The position numbers and the translations under genes are program-made. A DNA stretch of 64,000 bases from Streptomyces sp. 549 (GTDB lineage: Bacteria > Actinomycetota > Actinomycetes > Streptomycetales > Streptomycetaceae): contig NZ_JASKMT010000024.1 in assembly GCF_030124175.1 (NCBI RefSeq), positions 1 to 64,000 of the forward strand, read 5' to 3'. Below the pieces are notes generated by a model. That model saw only the letters and a program-made list of their open reading frames with translations, made no database searches and was not told the DNA's origin. This document shows, piece after piece, positions 50,151 through 60,114 of the stretch (its first letter is position 1; the number at the start of each line of letters is the position of its first letter).

Positions 50151-53126
50151 ATGGACGAACTGCCGGATGAGGGACGGCCACCGGAGCCGGCCCCCCAGCC
50201 CGGGGGCGATGCGATGAGCACCCACCCAGCCGCGTTCGCGGGCACCGCGCGGCCCGAGACCGCCCGCCGCGGCATCCCGGTGCCGCAGGCCCTCCTGGTG
50301 CTGGCCTGCCTCGGGTACGCCACCGGCGCCCTGCTCGGCTGGGGGTCGACCCGGCTCGCCCTGATCATGGGCGACTTCGGCCTCAGCCTCGCCGCCCTGC
50401 TCGCCGCCGGGTCCTGCTTCTGGTACGCGCGCAGGCACCCGAGCCGCTTCCGGCCCGCCTGGGTGCTGTTCGGCATCTCCTCCACCATGGCAGCCCTGGG
50501 CAACGGCGTCTGGGGCTGGTACGAGGTCGTGCTGGACCGCCCGGTGCCCCCCGTCTCCCTGGCCGACTTCTGCTTCCTGCTCTTCGCCCCGCCGGCCATC
50601 ATCGGCCTGCTCGTGCTCGCCAAGCGCCCGCACTCCCGCAACGGCTGGATCTGCCTCGCCCTCGACGCCTGGCTCATCGGCGGCTCGCTGCTCACCCTCT
50701 CCTGGAGCCTGGCCCTCGCCCACACCGGCGCCTGGCGGGACGCCTCCGTACCGTTCGCCGCGCTGCAACTGGCCTATCCGCTGCTGGACATCGTGCTGGT
50801 CAGCATGGTCCTCGCGCTGCACTTCCGGCGCACCTCGGTGCACCGCTCCGCGATCAACACCGCGGTCGGCGCGCTGGCCCTCACCGTGCTGTGCGACGCG
50901 CTCTTCACCTCGCCGCTGCTGCAGTCGCAGTACCGGTCCGGCCAGCTGCTCGACGCCGGATGGTTCGCCGGCTCACTGCTGCTCGCCTACGCCCCCTGGG
51001 TGCCCAGCAGCCGCCCGGCGGCGTCGGAGAGGAGCGAGTCCGAGCAGGAGGCCGCCGAGGCCAGCCGGCCGCTGGTCGGCTCGCTCGCCGCCCTCACGCC
51101 GTACCTGGCCGCCGCGGTGTGCACGCTCGGCGTGCTCTACAACGTCGCCGACGGCCGCGAGGCGGGGCGGGTCGTGCTCGTCACCTCCGGCACCGTGGTG
51201 CTCGCGCTGGTGGTGCGGCAGGGCATCATGCTGCTGGACAACCTCCGGCTGACCCGCGAACTGGCCCACAAGGAGAACCACTTCAGGTCGCTGGTGCAGG
51301 GATCGAGTGACGTCATCATGATCGCCGCCTCCAGCGGCACCCTGCGCTACGTCAGCCCCGCGGCGGTCGGCGTGTACGGGCGGGCGGCGGAGGAACTGGT
51401 CGGGTCGGAACTGCCGTCGATGATCCATCCCGACGACCGCGGCCGGTTCCTGCACGAGGTCCGGCGCTTTCTCGCCACTCCGCCCGACCAGGACGTGTCC
51501 ACCCGCATCGAGTGCCGCTTCCGGCACGGCGACGGCAAGTGGCTGAACATCGAGTCCACCGTCAGCCGCTACCAGGGCGGGCTGATCTTCAACAGCCGCG
51601 ACGTCACCGAGCGGGTGCGGCTCCAGGCGCAGCTCCAGCACAACGCCTCCCACGACTCGCTCACCGACCTGCCCAACCGGGCCCTGTTCACCGAACGCGT
51701 GCGCCAGTCCCTCTCCGGCCGCCGCGGCAGCGACGGGCCGCACCGGGACGCGGCGGTGCTCTTCATCGACCTCGACGGCTTCAAGGCCGTCAACGACACC
51801 ATCGGCCACCAGGCCGGCGACGAGCTGCTCGTGCACGCCGGGCGCCGGCTGCTGGACTCGGTGCGGGCCGGCGACACCGCCGCCCGCCTCGGCGGCGACG
51901 AGTTCGCCGCGCTCATCCTCGGCGACGGCACCGGCGACCGGGCCGACCGCGAGGTGCGCGTCCTGGAGATCGCCGACCGGCTGCGGCAGCGGCTCTCCGA
52001 GCCCTACCGCCTGGAGGGGCGATCCGAGGTGCGGGTGGCCGCCTCCATCGGCGTCGCCTTCGCCGAACCCGGTATCTCGCCGGCCGCCCTGATGCGCAAC
52101 GCCGACCTCGCCATGTACCGCGCCAAGCAGGCGGGCAAGGGCCGCGTCGAGCTGTACGCGCCGCAGCTCCAGGCCGAGATGGTACGCCGCTCGGAACTGG
52201 TCACCCGGCTGCACAGCGCCCTCAAGGACGGCGAGTTCGCGCTGCTGCACCAGCCCGTCGTGGAGCTGGCGGGCGGGCAGGTCACCGCGGTCGCCGCCCA
52301 GGCCCGCTGGCGTTCCGCCCAGGGCATGCTGTTCACGCCCGCCGAGTTCCTGCACGGCGACGCCCCCGCCGGGCGCGGAGTGGCCGGGCGCGGACCCGAG
52401 GTGGGCCGCTGGCTGCTGGAGGAGGCCGTCGCGCAGGCCGCGGAGCGGCACCGGGCAGGCCTGGCGGCACCGGTGTTCGTCCGGATGTCGGCCCGGCGCG
52501 TCATCGACCGCTCGATGGCCAGGGGCAGCGTCGAGGCACTGCTGACCCGTCACGGGCTGCCCGCGGGCGGCCTGGTGGTGGAGGTCTGCGACCACGACCC
52601 CACGGTCCCGCTGGACGAGCTGGAGAGCCGTCTGACGGCACTGCGGCGGCTCGGCGCCCAGGTGGCGCTCGACGGCTTCGGCAGCGGCTACGGGGCCGTG
52701 GCGGCGCTGCGCAGGCTCCCGGTGGACGTGCTGCGCCTGGACCGGGCCCTGGTGGAGGGGCTGGTGGAGTCGCCCCGGCTGCGGAAGATCACCACAGGGT
52801 TGCTGCGCATCGCGGCGGACCTCGGCATGGACTCGGTGGCCGACGGCGTGGACCGCCCCGAACAGGTCGGCGTGCTGCGTGCGCTGGGCTGCACCCACGG
52901 CCAGGGCATGGCCTTCGCCGGCCCGCTGGACGAGCACCGGCTGCGGCGTGCGCTGGCCGGCGGCGGCTACCCGCTGCCCGACGCCGCCGCCCCCTCGCCG
53001 CGCTCCGGGCGCTCGGTCGTGGTGGCCGGATCACTACCGGTCAGAAGGGGTGGCACGGCCGGTCCTGACCCGGTCACCCATCCTCCGTTGCGGTCACATA
53101 GTGAGACGTCCGTCCCACCCACTTGA
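50151..53126 (+). CDS. cdgF: Membrane PAS-GGDEF-EAL protein, CdgF-like
   Basis: 991 residues from ATG 50151 (ATG 50214 also in frame). About ten membrane segments in residues 40-370, PAS/PAC near 375-490 (ENHFRSLVQGSSDVIMIAASSG), GGDEF near 500-670, EAL-like to ~950. GGDEF is intact (RLGGDEFAAL) with an RAGD inhibitory site, so c-di-GMP synthesis with feedback is likely. The EAL part has lost key residues: EAL is QAR, DDFGTG is LDGFGSG, KIDxSF is RLDRAL, AEGVE is ADGVD. Adjacent to ilvB as SCO5511 (CdgF) is in S. coelicolor. Confidence 0.87.
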   Translation: MDELPDEGRPPEPAPQPGGDAMSTHPAAFAGTARPETARRGIPVPQALLVLACLGYATGALLGWGSTRLALIMGDFGLSLAALLAAGSCFWYARRHPSRFRPAWVLFGISSTMAALGNGVWGWYEVVLDRPVPPVSLADFCFLLFAPPAIIGLLVLAKRPHSRNGWICLALDAWLIGGSLLTLSWSLALAHTGAWRDASVPFAALQLAYPLLDIVLVSMVLALHFRRTSVHRSAINTAVGALALTVLCDALFTSPLLQSQYRSGQLLDAGWFAGSLLLAYAPWVPSSRPAASERSESEQEAAEASRPLVGSLAALTPYLAAAVCTLGVLYNVADGREAGRVVLVTSGTVVLALVVRQGIMLLDNLRLTRELAHKENHFRSLVQGSSDVIMIAASSGTLRYVSPAAVGVYGRAAEELVGSELPSMIHPDDRGRFLHEVRRFLATPPDQDVSTRIECRFRHGDGKWLNIESTVSRYQGGLIFNSRDVTERVRLQAQLQHNASHDSLTDLPNRALFTERVRQSLSGRRGSDGPHRDAAVLFIDLDGFKAVNDTIGHQAGDELLVHAGRRLLDSVRAGDTAARLGGDEFAALILGDGTGDRADREVRVLEIADRLRQRLSEPYRLEGRSEVRVAASIGVAFAEPGISPAALMRNADLAMYRAKQAGKGRVELYAPQLQAEMVRRSELVTRLHSALKDGEFALLHQPVVELAGGQVTAVAAQARWRSAQGMLFTPAEFLHGDAPAGRGVAGRGPEVGRWLLEEAVAQAAERHRAGLAAPVFVRMSARRVIDRSMARGSVEALLTRHGLPAGGLVVEVCDHDPTVPLDELESRLTALRRLGAQVALDGFGSGYGAVAALRRLPVDVLRLDRALVEGLVESPRLRKITTGLLRIAADLGMDSVADGVDRPEQVGVLRALGCTHGQGMAFAGPLDEHRLRRALAGGGYPLPDAAAPSPRSGRSVVVAGSLPVRRGGTAGPDPVTHPPLRSHSETSVPPT

Positions 53127-53159
53127 CACTCCGCAGGCGACGGGAGGAAGGTCAGTGCC

Positions 53160-53201
53160 ATGCGCACCCGAATTCTCGTACTTGGACAGCGCGTCCGCTG
53201 A
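53160..53201 (+). CDS. ilv leader peptide
   Basis: 13 codons: MRTRILVLGQRVR, with the regulatory run Ile-Leu-Val-Leu at codons 5-8. GGAGGAAGG lies 9 bases before ATG 53160. Ribosome stalling at these codons when branched-chain aminoacyl-tRNAs are scarce would control the downstream terminator. Confidence 0.88.
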   Translation: MRTRILVLGQRVR

Positions 53202-53240
53202 CCCGGAAGGCACCGACCTTCCGTCACCACAGCGACGCGC
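53189..53240 (+). promoter_or_regulatory. Attenuator stem-loops behind the leader peptide
   Basis: CGGAAGG/CCTTCCG (53204-53210 with 53217-53223) is a perfect 7-bp hairpin. It is enclosed by a 10-bp stem with one bulge, 53189-53199 with 53231-53240, whose left arm is the last codons of the leader peptide. A translating ribosome would disrupt the outer stem. Which fold is the antiterminator needs folding of the whole leader. Confidence 0.6.
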
Positions 53241-53241
53241 T

Positions 53242-53275
53242 CCCCTCGCCTGCCTCACGGCACGAGGGGTTTTTT
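53242..53275 (+). terminator. Attenuator terminator of the ilvBNC operon
   Basis: CCCCTCG/CGAGGGG outer stem (53242-53248 with 53263-53269), inner TGCC/GGCA stem, TCAC loop, then six T (53270-53275). A U-tract terminator is rare in this genome and sits 190 bases before ilvB. Confidence 0.85.
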
Positions 53276-53464
53276 GTTGCACCAGCGCCACCGATCAAAC
53301 CGCCCAACCCGCCCGAACGCCGCAGAACAGCTCGCACCGAGTCCCCCGCGAGTCCCGTCCACCGTCGACCGAGCGACCATCGAGAAGACGTACAGCACCA
53401 TGCGATGCGCGCCCGGCACGACCCGAGTGACAACACCCTCACCTCAGCCGAGAAGAGAAAGCCG

Positions 53465-55333
53465 ATGACCGAGCAGGCCACCGGGGCCCCCCGTCCGCAG
53501 CCGCGGGCCCGAAACGGCGGACAGCAGCAGACCGCCACCGTCGAGCACGTGACGGGAGCGCAGTCCCTCATCCGTTCTCTTGAGGAGGTCGGCGCCGACA
53601 CCGTGTTCGGCATCCCGGGCGGCGCCATCCTGCCCGCGTACGACCCGATGATGGACTCGTCCAGGGTCCGGCACGTCCTGGTCCGCCACGAGCAGGGCGC
53701 CGGGCACGCCGCCACCGGCTACGCGCAGGCCACCGGCCGGGTCGGCGTCTGCATGGCCACCTCGGGCCCGGGCGCGACCAACCTCGTGACCCCGATCGCC
53801 GACGCGCACATGGACTCGGTGCCGCTCGTCGCGATCACCGGCCAGGTCGCCTCCAAGGCCATCGGCACCGACGCCTTCCAGGAAGCCGACATCTGCGGCA
53901 TCACGATGCCGATCACCAAGCACAACTTCCTGGTCACCGACCCCGCGGACATCCCGCGCACCATCGCCGAGGCGTTCCACATCGCCTCCACCGGCCGCCC
54001 GGGACCGGTCCTGGTCGACATCGCCAAGGACGCCCTGCAGGCGCAGACCACCTTCCAGTGGCCGCCCACCCACGACCTGCCCGGCTACCGCCCGGTCACC
54101 AAGCCGCACGCCAAGCAGATCAAGGAGGCGGCCAAGCTGATCAGCGAGGCCCGCCGCCCGGTGCTCTACGTCGGCGGCGGCGTGCTGAAGGCGCAGGCCA
54201 CCGCCGAGCTGAAGGTGCTCGCCGAGCTGACCAAGGCGCCCGTCACCACCACCCTGATGGCGCTCGGCGCGTTCCCCGACAGCCACCCGCTGCACGTCGG
54301 CATGCCCGGCATGCACGGTGCGGTCGCCGCCGTCACCGCCCTGCAGAAGTCGGACCTGATCATCGCGCTCGGCGCCCGGTTCGACGACCGGGTCACCGGC
54401 AGGCTGGACTCCTTCGCGCCGTTCGCGAAGGTCGTGCACGCCGACATCGACCCGGCCGAGATCGGCAAGAACCGCGTCGCGGACGTGCCGATCGTCGGCG
54501 ACGCCCGCGAGGTCATCGCCGACCTGGTCGTGGCCGTCCAGGCCGACTGGGAGGCCGGCCAGCAGGGTGAGGCCGCCCGCGGCGGCTACGCCGAGTGGTG
54601 GCAGCAGCTCAGCCGCTGGCGGGACACCTACCCGCTGGGTTACGACGTGCCCGAGGACGGCTCGCTCGCCCCGCAGCAGGTCATCGAGCGCATCGGCCAA
54701 CTGGCCCCGGAGGGGACGATCTTCGCGGCGGGCGTCGGCCAGCACCAGATGTGGGCCGCCCACTTCGTCAAGTACGAGCGGCCCGCGACCTGGCTCAACT
54801 CCGGCGGCCTGGGCACCATGGGCTACGCAGTGCCGGCCGCGCTCGGCGCCAAGGCCGGCGTCCCGGACCGCACGGTCTGGGCGATCGACGGCGACGGCTG
54901 CTTCCAGATGACCAACCAGGAGCTGGCCACCGCCGCGCTCAACAACATCCCCATCAAGGTCGCCATCATCAACAACGGCGCCCTGGGCATGGTCCGCCAG
55001 TGGCAGACCCTGTTCTACAACCAGCGCTACTCCAACACCGTGCTGCACAGCGGCCCCGACGCCGACGGCAAGCAGCCCTCGGCCGGGACCCGCGTCCCGG
55101 ACTTCGTCAAGCTGGCGGAGGCGATGGGCTGCGTGGGCATCCGCTGCGAGGACCCCTCGGAGCTGGACGCGGTGATCGAGAAGGCCAACTCCATCAACGA
55201 CCGCCCGGTGGTCGTGGACTTCATCGTCCACGAGGACGCCATGGTCTGGCCCATGGTCGCGGCCGGCACCTCCAACGACGAGGTCCTGGCGGCGCGCGGC
55301 GTCCGTCCCGACTTCGGCGACAGTGACGACTGA
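53465..55333 (+). CDS. ilvB: Acetolactate synthase large subunit
   Basis: 622 residues from ATG 53465. ThDP enzyme condensing pyruvate with pyruvate or 2-ketobutyrate, first common step of Val, Leu and Ile synthesis. Catalytic Glu in VRHEQGAGHAATGYA near residue 80; FAD-region VLYVGGGVLKAQ; ThDP motif GDGCFQMTNQELATAALNN near 478-505. A polar N-terminal extension of ~30 residues precedes the first domain. Controlled by the upstream attenuator; 21 bases before ilvN. Confidence 0.96.
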   Translation: MTEQATGAPRPQPRARNGGQQQTATVEHVTGAQSLIRSLEEVGADTVFGIPGGAILPAYDPMMDSSRVRHVLVRHEQGAGHAATGYAQATGRVGVCMATSGPGATNLVTPIADAHMDSVPLVAITGQVASKAIGTDAFQEADICGITMPITKHNFLVTDPADIPRTIAEAFHIASTGRPGPVLVDIAKDALQAQTTFQWPPTHDLPGYRPVTKPHAKQIKEAAKLISEARRPVLYVGGGVLKAQATAELKVLAELTKAPVTTTLMALGAFPDSHPLHVGMPGMHGAVAAVTALQKSDLIIALGARFDDRVTGRLDSFAPFAKVVHADIDPAEIGKNRVADVPIVGDAREVIADLVVAVQADWEAGQQGEAARGGYAEWWQQLSRWRDTYPLGYDVPEDGSLAPQQVIERIGQLAPEGTIFAAGVGQHQMWAAHFVKYERPATWLNSGGLGTMGYAVPAALGAKAGVPDRTVWAIDGDGCFQMTNQELATAALNNIPIKVAIINNGALGMVRQWQTLFYNQRYSNTVLHSGPDADGKQPSAGTRVPDFVKLAEAMGCVGIRCEDPSELDAVIEKANSINDRPVVVDFIVHEDAMVWPMVAAGTSNDEVLAARGVRPDFGDSDD

Positions 55334-55354
55334 GAGAGCGAGAGAGTCCATCCC

Positions 55355-55879
55355 ATGTCCAAGCACACGCTCTCCGTCCTGGTGGAGAACAAGCCCGGCG
55401 TCCTCGCCCGGATCACCGCCCTGTTCTCCCGCCGCGGCTTCAACATCGACTCGCTCGCGGTCGGCACCACCGAGCATCCCGACATCTCGCGCATCACCAT
55501 CGTGGTGACCGTCGAGGACCTGCCGCTGGAGCAGGTCACCAAGCAGCTCAACAAGCTCGTCAACGTCCTCAAGATCGTCGAGCTGGAGAGCGGCGCGGCC
55601 GTCCAGCGTGAACTCGTTCTGGTGAAGGTCCGCGCCGACAACGAGTCCCGTTCGAAGATCGTCGAGATCGTGCAGCTGTTCCGCGCCAAGACCGTGGACG
55701 TCGCCCCCGAGGCCGTCACGATCGAGGCCACCGGCAGCAGCGACAAGCTCGAAGCGATGCTGAAGATGCTGGAGCCCTTCGGAATCAAGGAACTCGTGCA
55801 GTCCGGCACGATCGCCATCGGACGCGGCGCGCGGTCCATCACCGACCGGTCACTGCGCGCGCTCGACCGGACCGCATAG
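55355..55879 (+). CDS. ilvN: Acetolactate synthase small (regulatory) subunit
   Basis: 174 residues. N-terminal ACT domain (HTLSVLVENKPGVLARITALF) that binds valine, followed by the C-terminal activation domain (LELESGAAVQRELVLVKV, then LEPFGIKELVQSGTIAIGRG). Activates IlvB and confers valine inhibition. Sits between ilvB and ilvC. Confidence 0.96.
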   Translation: MSKHTLSVLVENKPGVLARITALFSRRGFNIDSLAVGTTEHPDISRITIVVTVEDLPLEQVTKQLNKLVNVLKIVELESGAAVQRELVLVKVRADNESRSKIVEIVQLFRAKTVDVAPEAVTIEATGSSDKLEAMLKMLEPFGIKELVQSGTIAIGRGARSITDRSLRALDRTA

Positions 55880-55992
55880 CGAGACGCAAGGCTCCCTCCC
55901 CGGCGACTCCCCGCCGACCGTCATACGGTGAACCCCACAAGCGGGTCCGCCCCTGACGAAACCCGCCCCACCGCAACAAGGAGATATCCGAA

Positions 55993-56991
<999 letters not shown>

Positions 56992-57008
56992 GCAGCAGGC
57001 AGGCCCGT

Positions 57009-57026
57009 GGACGGCGCACGCCGTCC
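57009..57026 (+). terminator. Hairpin after ilvC (first)
   Basis: GGACGGC-GCAC-GCCGTCC, 7 bp, starting 18 bases after the ilvC stop. Confidence 0.6.
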
Positions 57027-57065
57027 GTGACGCGGTCGCAGGGCCGGCAGTGCCTCCGGAAGACG

Positions 57066-57099
57066 GCACGGGACGGGCGGACCCCCGCCCGTCCTGTGC
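57066..57099 (+). terminator. Main terminator of ilvBNC
   Basis: 15-bp stem with one G-U pair (57066-57080 with 57085-57099) and loop ACCC. The rest of the 320-base gap to serA contains only a possible -10 TAGACT at 57185-57190 without a good -35. Confidence 0.8.
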
Positions 57100-57313
57100 C
57101 CCCCCGGACGCGCCCCTGCGCCCGTGGTGCTCCACGCACGAGTGATCCTTGCCGGGAAGTGGCCGGTGGCCCGCACCGCGCCGATAGACTGCCGTCCACA
57201 AGCGCGCCACAGGCTCACAGCGTCGTGCGTCTCCACGCGGCTGCCAACCTCCACCGCCTTCGGCCGTCGGGACGCGGCCGTCCGCAACGGAACCAGTGAG
57301 GACTGAGACCGAA

Positions 57314-58903
57314 GTGAGCAAGCCCGTAGTACTCATTGCCGAGGAGCTCTCCCCGGCCACGATCGACGCACTCGGCCCCGACTTCGAGATCCGGCAGTGC
57401 AACGGAGCCGACCGGAGCGAGCTGCTCGCCGCGATCGCCGACGTTGACGCCATCCTGATCCGCAGCGCCACCAAGGTCGACGCCGAGGCCATCGCCGCGG
57501 CCCGCCGCCTGCGTGTGGTGGCCCGGGCCGGCGTCGGCCTGGACAACGTGGACGTCTCCGCCGCCACCAAGGCCGGCGTGATGGTCGTCAACGCGCCGAC
57601 CTCCAACATCGTCACCGCCGCCGAGCTGGCCTGCGGCCTGATCGTCGCCACCGCCCGCAACATCCCGCAGGCCAACACCGCGCTCAAGCAGGGCGAGTGG
57701 AAGCGCAGCAAGTACACCGGCGTCGAACTCTCCGAGAAGACGCTCGGCGTGGTCGGCCTCGGCCGGATCGGCGTGCTGGTGGCCCAGCGCATGTCGGCCT
57801 TCGGAATGAAGGTCGTCGCCTTCGACCCGTACGTGCAGGCCGCCCGTGCCGCGCAGATGGGCGTCAAGCTCCTCAGCCTCGACGAGCTGCTGGAGGTCTC
57901 CGACTTCATCACCGTGCACCTGCCGAAGACGCCAGAGACGCTCGGTCTCATCGGCGACGAGGCGCTGCACAAGGTCAAGCCGTCGGTGCGGATCATCAAC
58001 GCCGCACGCGGCGGCATCGTGGACGAGGCCGCGCTGGCCACCGCGCTCAAGGAGGGCCGGGTCGCCGGCGCCGGCCTCGACGTGTACTCCACCGAGCCCT
58101 GCACCGACTCGCCGCTGTTCGAGTTCGACCAGGTCGTGGCGACCCCGCACCTGGGCGCGTCCACCGGTGAGGCGCAGGAGAAGGCCGGTGTGTCGGTGGC
58201 CCGCTCGGTCCGTCTGGCGCTCGCCGGCGAGCTGGTCCCGGACGCCGTCAACGTCCAGGGCGGCGTGATCGCCGAGGACGTGCGCCCGGCTCTGCCGCTC
58301 GCCGAGCGGCTGGGCCGCATCTTCACCGCGCTGGCCGGCGAGGTCGCCGTCCGCCTCGACGTGGAGGTGTACGGCGAGATCACCCAGCACGACGTCAAGG
58401 TGCTGGAGCTGTCGGCGCTCAAGGGCGTCTTCGAGGACGTCGTGGCCGAGACGGTCTCCTATGTCAACGCGCCGCTGTTCGCGCAGGAGCGCGGGGTCGA
58501 GGTGCGGCTCACCACGTCCAGCGACTCGCCCGACCACCGCAACCTGGTGACGGTGCGCGGCACGCTCAGCAGTGGCGAGGAGGTCTCGGTGTCCGGCACC
58601 CTGGCCGGCCCCAAGCACCTGCAGAAGATCGTCGCCGTCGGCGAGCACGACGTGGAGCTGAGCCTCGCCGACCACATGGCGTTCCTGCGCTACGCCGACC
58701 GCCCCGGCGTGGTCGGCACCGTCGGCCGCATCCTGGGTGAGGCCGGCGTCAACATCGCGGGCATGCAGGTCTCCCGCGCGGAGGAGGGCGGCGAGGCGCT
58801 GGTCGCGCTCACCGTGGACGACACCATCCCGCCCGCCGTGCTGGCCGAGATCGCCGAGGAGATCGGCGCGCACTCCGCCCGCGCGGTCGACCTCACGGAC
58901 TGA
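57314..58903 (+). CDS. serA: D-3-phosphoglycerate dehydrogenase
   Basis: 529 residues from GTG 57314, the length of type I enzymes with an extra domain. First step of serine synthesis. NAD motif GVVGLGRIGVLVAQR near residue 146; catalytic Arg in NAARGGIVDEAAL near 233, Glu near 262, His in ATPHLGAST near 280. Then the allosteric-substrate-binding domain (about 320-450) and C-terminal ACT domain (HMAFLRYADRPGVVGTVG) for serine inhibition. Own transcription unit. Confidence 0.96.
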   Translation: MSKPVVLIAEELSPATIDALGPDFEIRQCNGADRSELLAAIADVDAILIRSATKVDAEAIAAARRLRVVARAGVGLDNVDVSAATKAGVMVVNAPTSNIVTAAELACGLIVATARNIPQANTALKQGEWKRSKYTGVELSEKTLGVVGLGRIGVLVAQRMSAFGMKVVAFDPYVQAARAAQMGVKLLSLDELLEVSDFITVHLPKTPETLGLIGDEALHKVKPSVRIINAARGGIVDEAALATALKEGRVAGAGLDVYSTEPCTDSPLFEFDQVVATPHLGASTGEAQEKAGVSVARSVRLALAGELVPDAVNVQGGVIAEDVRPALPLAERLGRIFTALAGEVAVRLDVEVYGEITQHDVKVLELSALKGVFEDVVAETVSYVNAPLFAQERGVEVRLTTSSDSPDHRNLVTVRGTLSSGEEVSVSGTLAGPKHLQKIVAVGEHDVELSLADHMAFLRYADRPGVVGTVGRILGEAGVNIAGMQVSRAEEGGEALVALTVDDTIPPAVLAEIAEEIGAHSARAVDLTD

Positions 58904-58954
58904 CGCCTGCCGCCGGGCCGTCGCGCCCGGTTCGGGTCGCAGGCAGGCCCGGCG

Positions 58955-59000
58955 CGCACCTGGAGCCGCCCCCGCCACTGGCGGGGCGGCTCCAGGTGCG
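58955..59000. terminator. Strong bidirectional terminator after serA
   Basis: 18-bp perfect stem (58955-58972 with 58983-59000) extended by GCC/GGC past one bulged C around a short loop, between convergent serA and the SRPBCC gene. Confidence 0.85.
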
Positions 59001-59026
59001 TGTGCCGCCCGGTCCGCGGCGGGCTG

Positions 59027-59662
59027 TCACCCTGCCGTGCTCTCCCCGGTGTAGAACGCGGTGGTGGCAGCGGTCTGCTCGGCGACGAGGGCCGCCGGCT
59101 CACCGGCCGCGCGGGACGCCTCGCCCCAGGCGCGTGCGCTCAGCGCCGCCGCCTGCTTGCCCTCGTCGGAGGTCTCCCACGCCCCGGCCGGGATCTGCCC
59201 GCCGCTCAGGTGAACGTCGAGTGCCAGCAGGCCGAGGTCCCAGCCGACACCAGTCGCTCCGGGCCCGTACTGCTCCCAGAACTCCTCCGGCACCATCGCC
59301 ACATGCTCCAGTTCGAGCACGGTGCGCTCCTTGCCGTCCGGAGCGAGCCGCACCTCGACCTCGCTGAAGTCCGGATCGGGCCCGTAAAGCCAGCTCACCC
59401 GAAGCAGCTCCGGTGCCTCGCACGCCAGGATCTCGCCGCCCGCGTTGCCCTGGAGCTGGTACCGGCCGCCGACCGCGAGCTCGCCGCTGACGGGCAGGAA
59501 CCACCGCGCGATGCGCTCGGGTGAGGTCACGGCGTCCCACACGTCGGCGATCCCGGCGTCGTAGGTGCGCCGTAGCAGCATGGTGCGGGCGTCACCGGCC
59601 TCCACCTTCCGGCTGCCGGTCTTCCGGTGCAGCCGGTTGATCTCGTGGGCGATGTCGTTCAT
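59027..59662 (-). CDS. SRPBCC (AHSA1-like) protein
   Basis: 211 residues. START/AHSA1 fold: LLRRTYDAGIADVWDAVTSPERIARWF near residue 30, then GGRYQLQGNAGGEIL, and VSWLYGP. Such proteins bind hydrophobic ligands in a cavity. Its ATG overlaps the arsR stop (ATGA), so it is made together with that regulator; ArsR-SRPBCC pairs are common in Streptomyces, with unknown ligands. Confidence 0.85.
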   Translation of the reverse strand: MNDIAHEINRLHRKTGSRKVEAGDARTMLLRRTYDAGIADVWDAVTSPERIARWFLPVSGELAVGGRYQLQGNAGGEILACEAPELLRVSWLYGPDPDFSEVEVRLAPDGKERTVLELEHVAMVPEEFWEQYGPGATGVGWDLGLLALDVHLSGGQIPAGAWETSDEGKQAAALSARAWGEASRAAGEPAALVAEQTAATTAFYTGESTAG

Positions 59663-60009
59663 TCCGGATCACTTCCCTCTGTCGCTCTGCGCTCGCGTCT
59701 GCCGCGGGCCAGTTCCGTGCCCAGTGCGTCGAGCCGCTGCTCCCAGAACCCGCGGAACCGCTCCAGCCACGCGTCGACCTCCCGCAGCGGCGCCGCCTCG
59801 ACGGCGTACAGCCGCCGGGTGCCCTCGGCCCGCACGGACGCGAAGCCGTTCTCCCGCAGGACGCGCAGGTGCTGCGACACGGCCGGCTGCGATATGCCGA
59901 ACTCCTCCTGCACCACGGCACCTAGCGCACCGGACGACTGTTCGCCGGAGGCGAGCAGCTCCAGTATCCGGCGCCTGACCGGATCTCCCAGGACGTCGAA
60001 GGCGTGCAT
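59659..60009 (-). CDS. ArsR-family repressor
   Basis: 116 residues from ATG 60009, which fits a leaderless promoter (a longer frame begins at 60045). Winged helix: LGDPVRRRILELLASGEQSSGAL, GISQPAVSQHLRVLRENGF recognition helix, TRRLYAVEAAPLREVDAWLERF. No metal-binding Cys, so it probably senses something other than metal, perhaps through the co-encoded SRPBCC protein. A palindrome over its -35 suggests autorepression. Confidence 0.88.
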   Translation of the reverse strand: MHAFDVLGDPVRRRILELLASGEQSSGALGAVVQEEFGISQPAVSQHLRVLRENGFASVRAEGTRRLYAVEAAPLREVDAWLERFRGFWEQRLDALGTELARGRRERRATEGSDPE

Positions 60010-60015
60010 ACGGCG

Positions 60016-60045
60016 ACTATGGCAGCAGCTGTTTATATAAGTCAA
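60016..60045 (-). promoter_or_regulatory. Leaderless promoter of the arsR-SRPBCC operon
   Basis: Reading leftwards: TTGACT (60045-60040), 18-base spacer, CATAGT (60021-60016), 6 bases, ATG 60009. This is the best -35/-10 pair in the window. Confidence 0.7.
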
Positions 60046-60053
60046 TGCTTATA
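60036..60053. promoter_or_regulatory. ArsR-type operator
   Basis: TATAAGTCAATGCTTATA: perfect 6-base arms with a 6-base spacer, covering the -35 of the arsR promoter. The A/T-rich arms match ArsR-family operators and stand out in this GC-rich sequence. Confidence 0.7.
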
Positions 60054-60114
60054 GCTTCGCTCGGTCGCAGGGGCCAGGCCCAGGTTGTCCGTGGCCGGCC
60101 GCAGAATGGCGGAC

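Noticed and set aside
53444..55477. 677-codon minus-strand frame opposite ilvB
   Set aside because: Shadow of a perfectly conserved acetolactate synthase gene.
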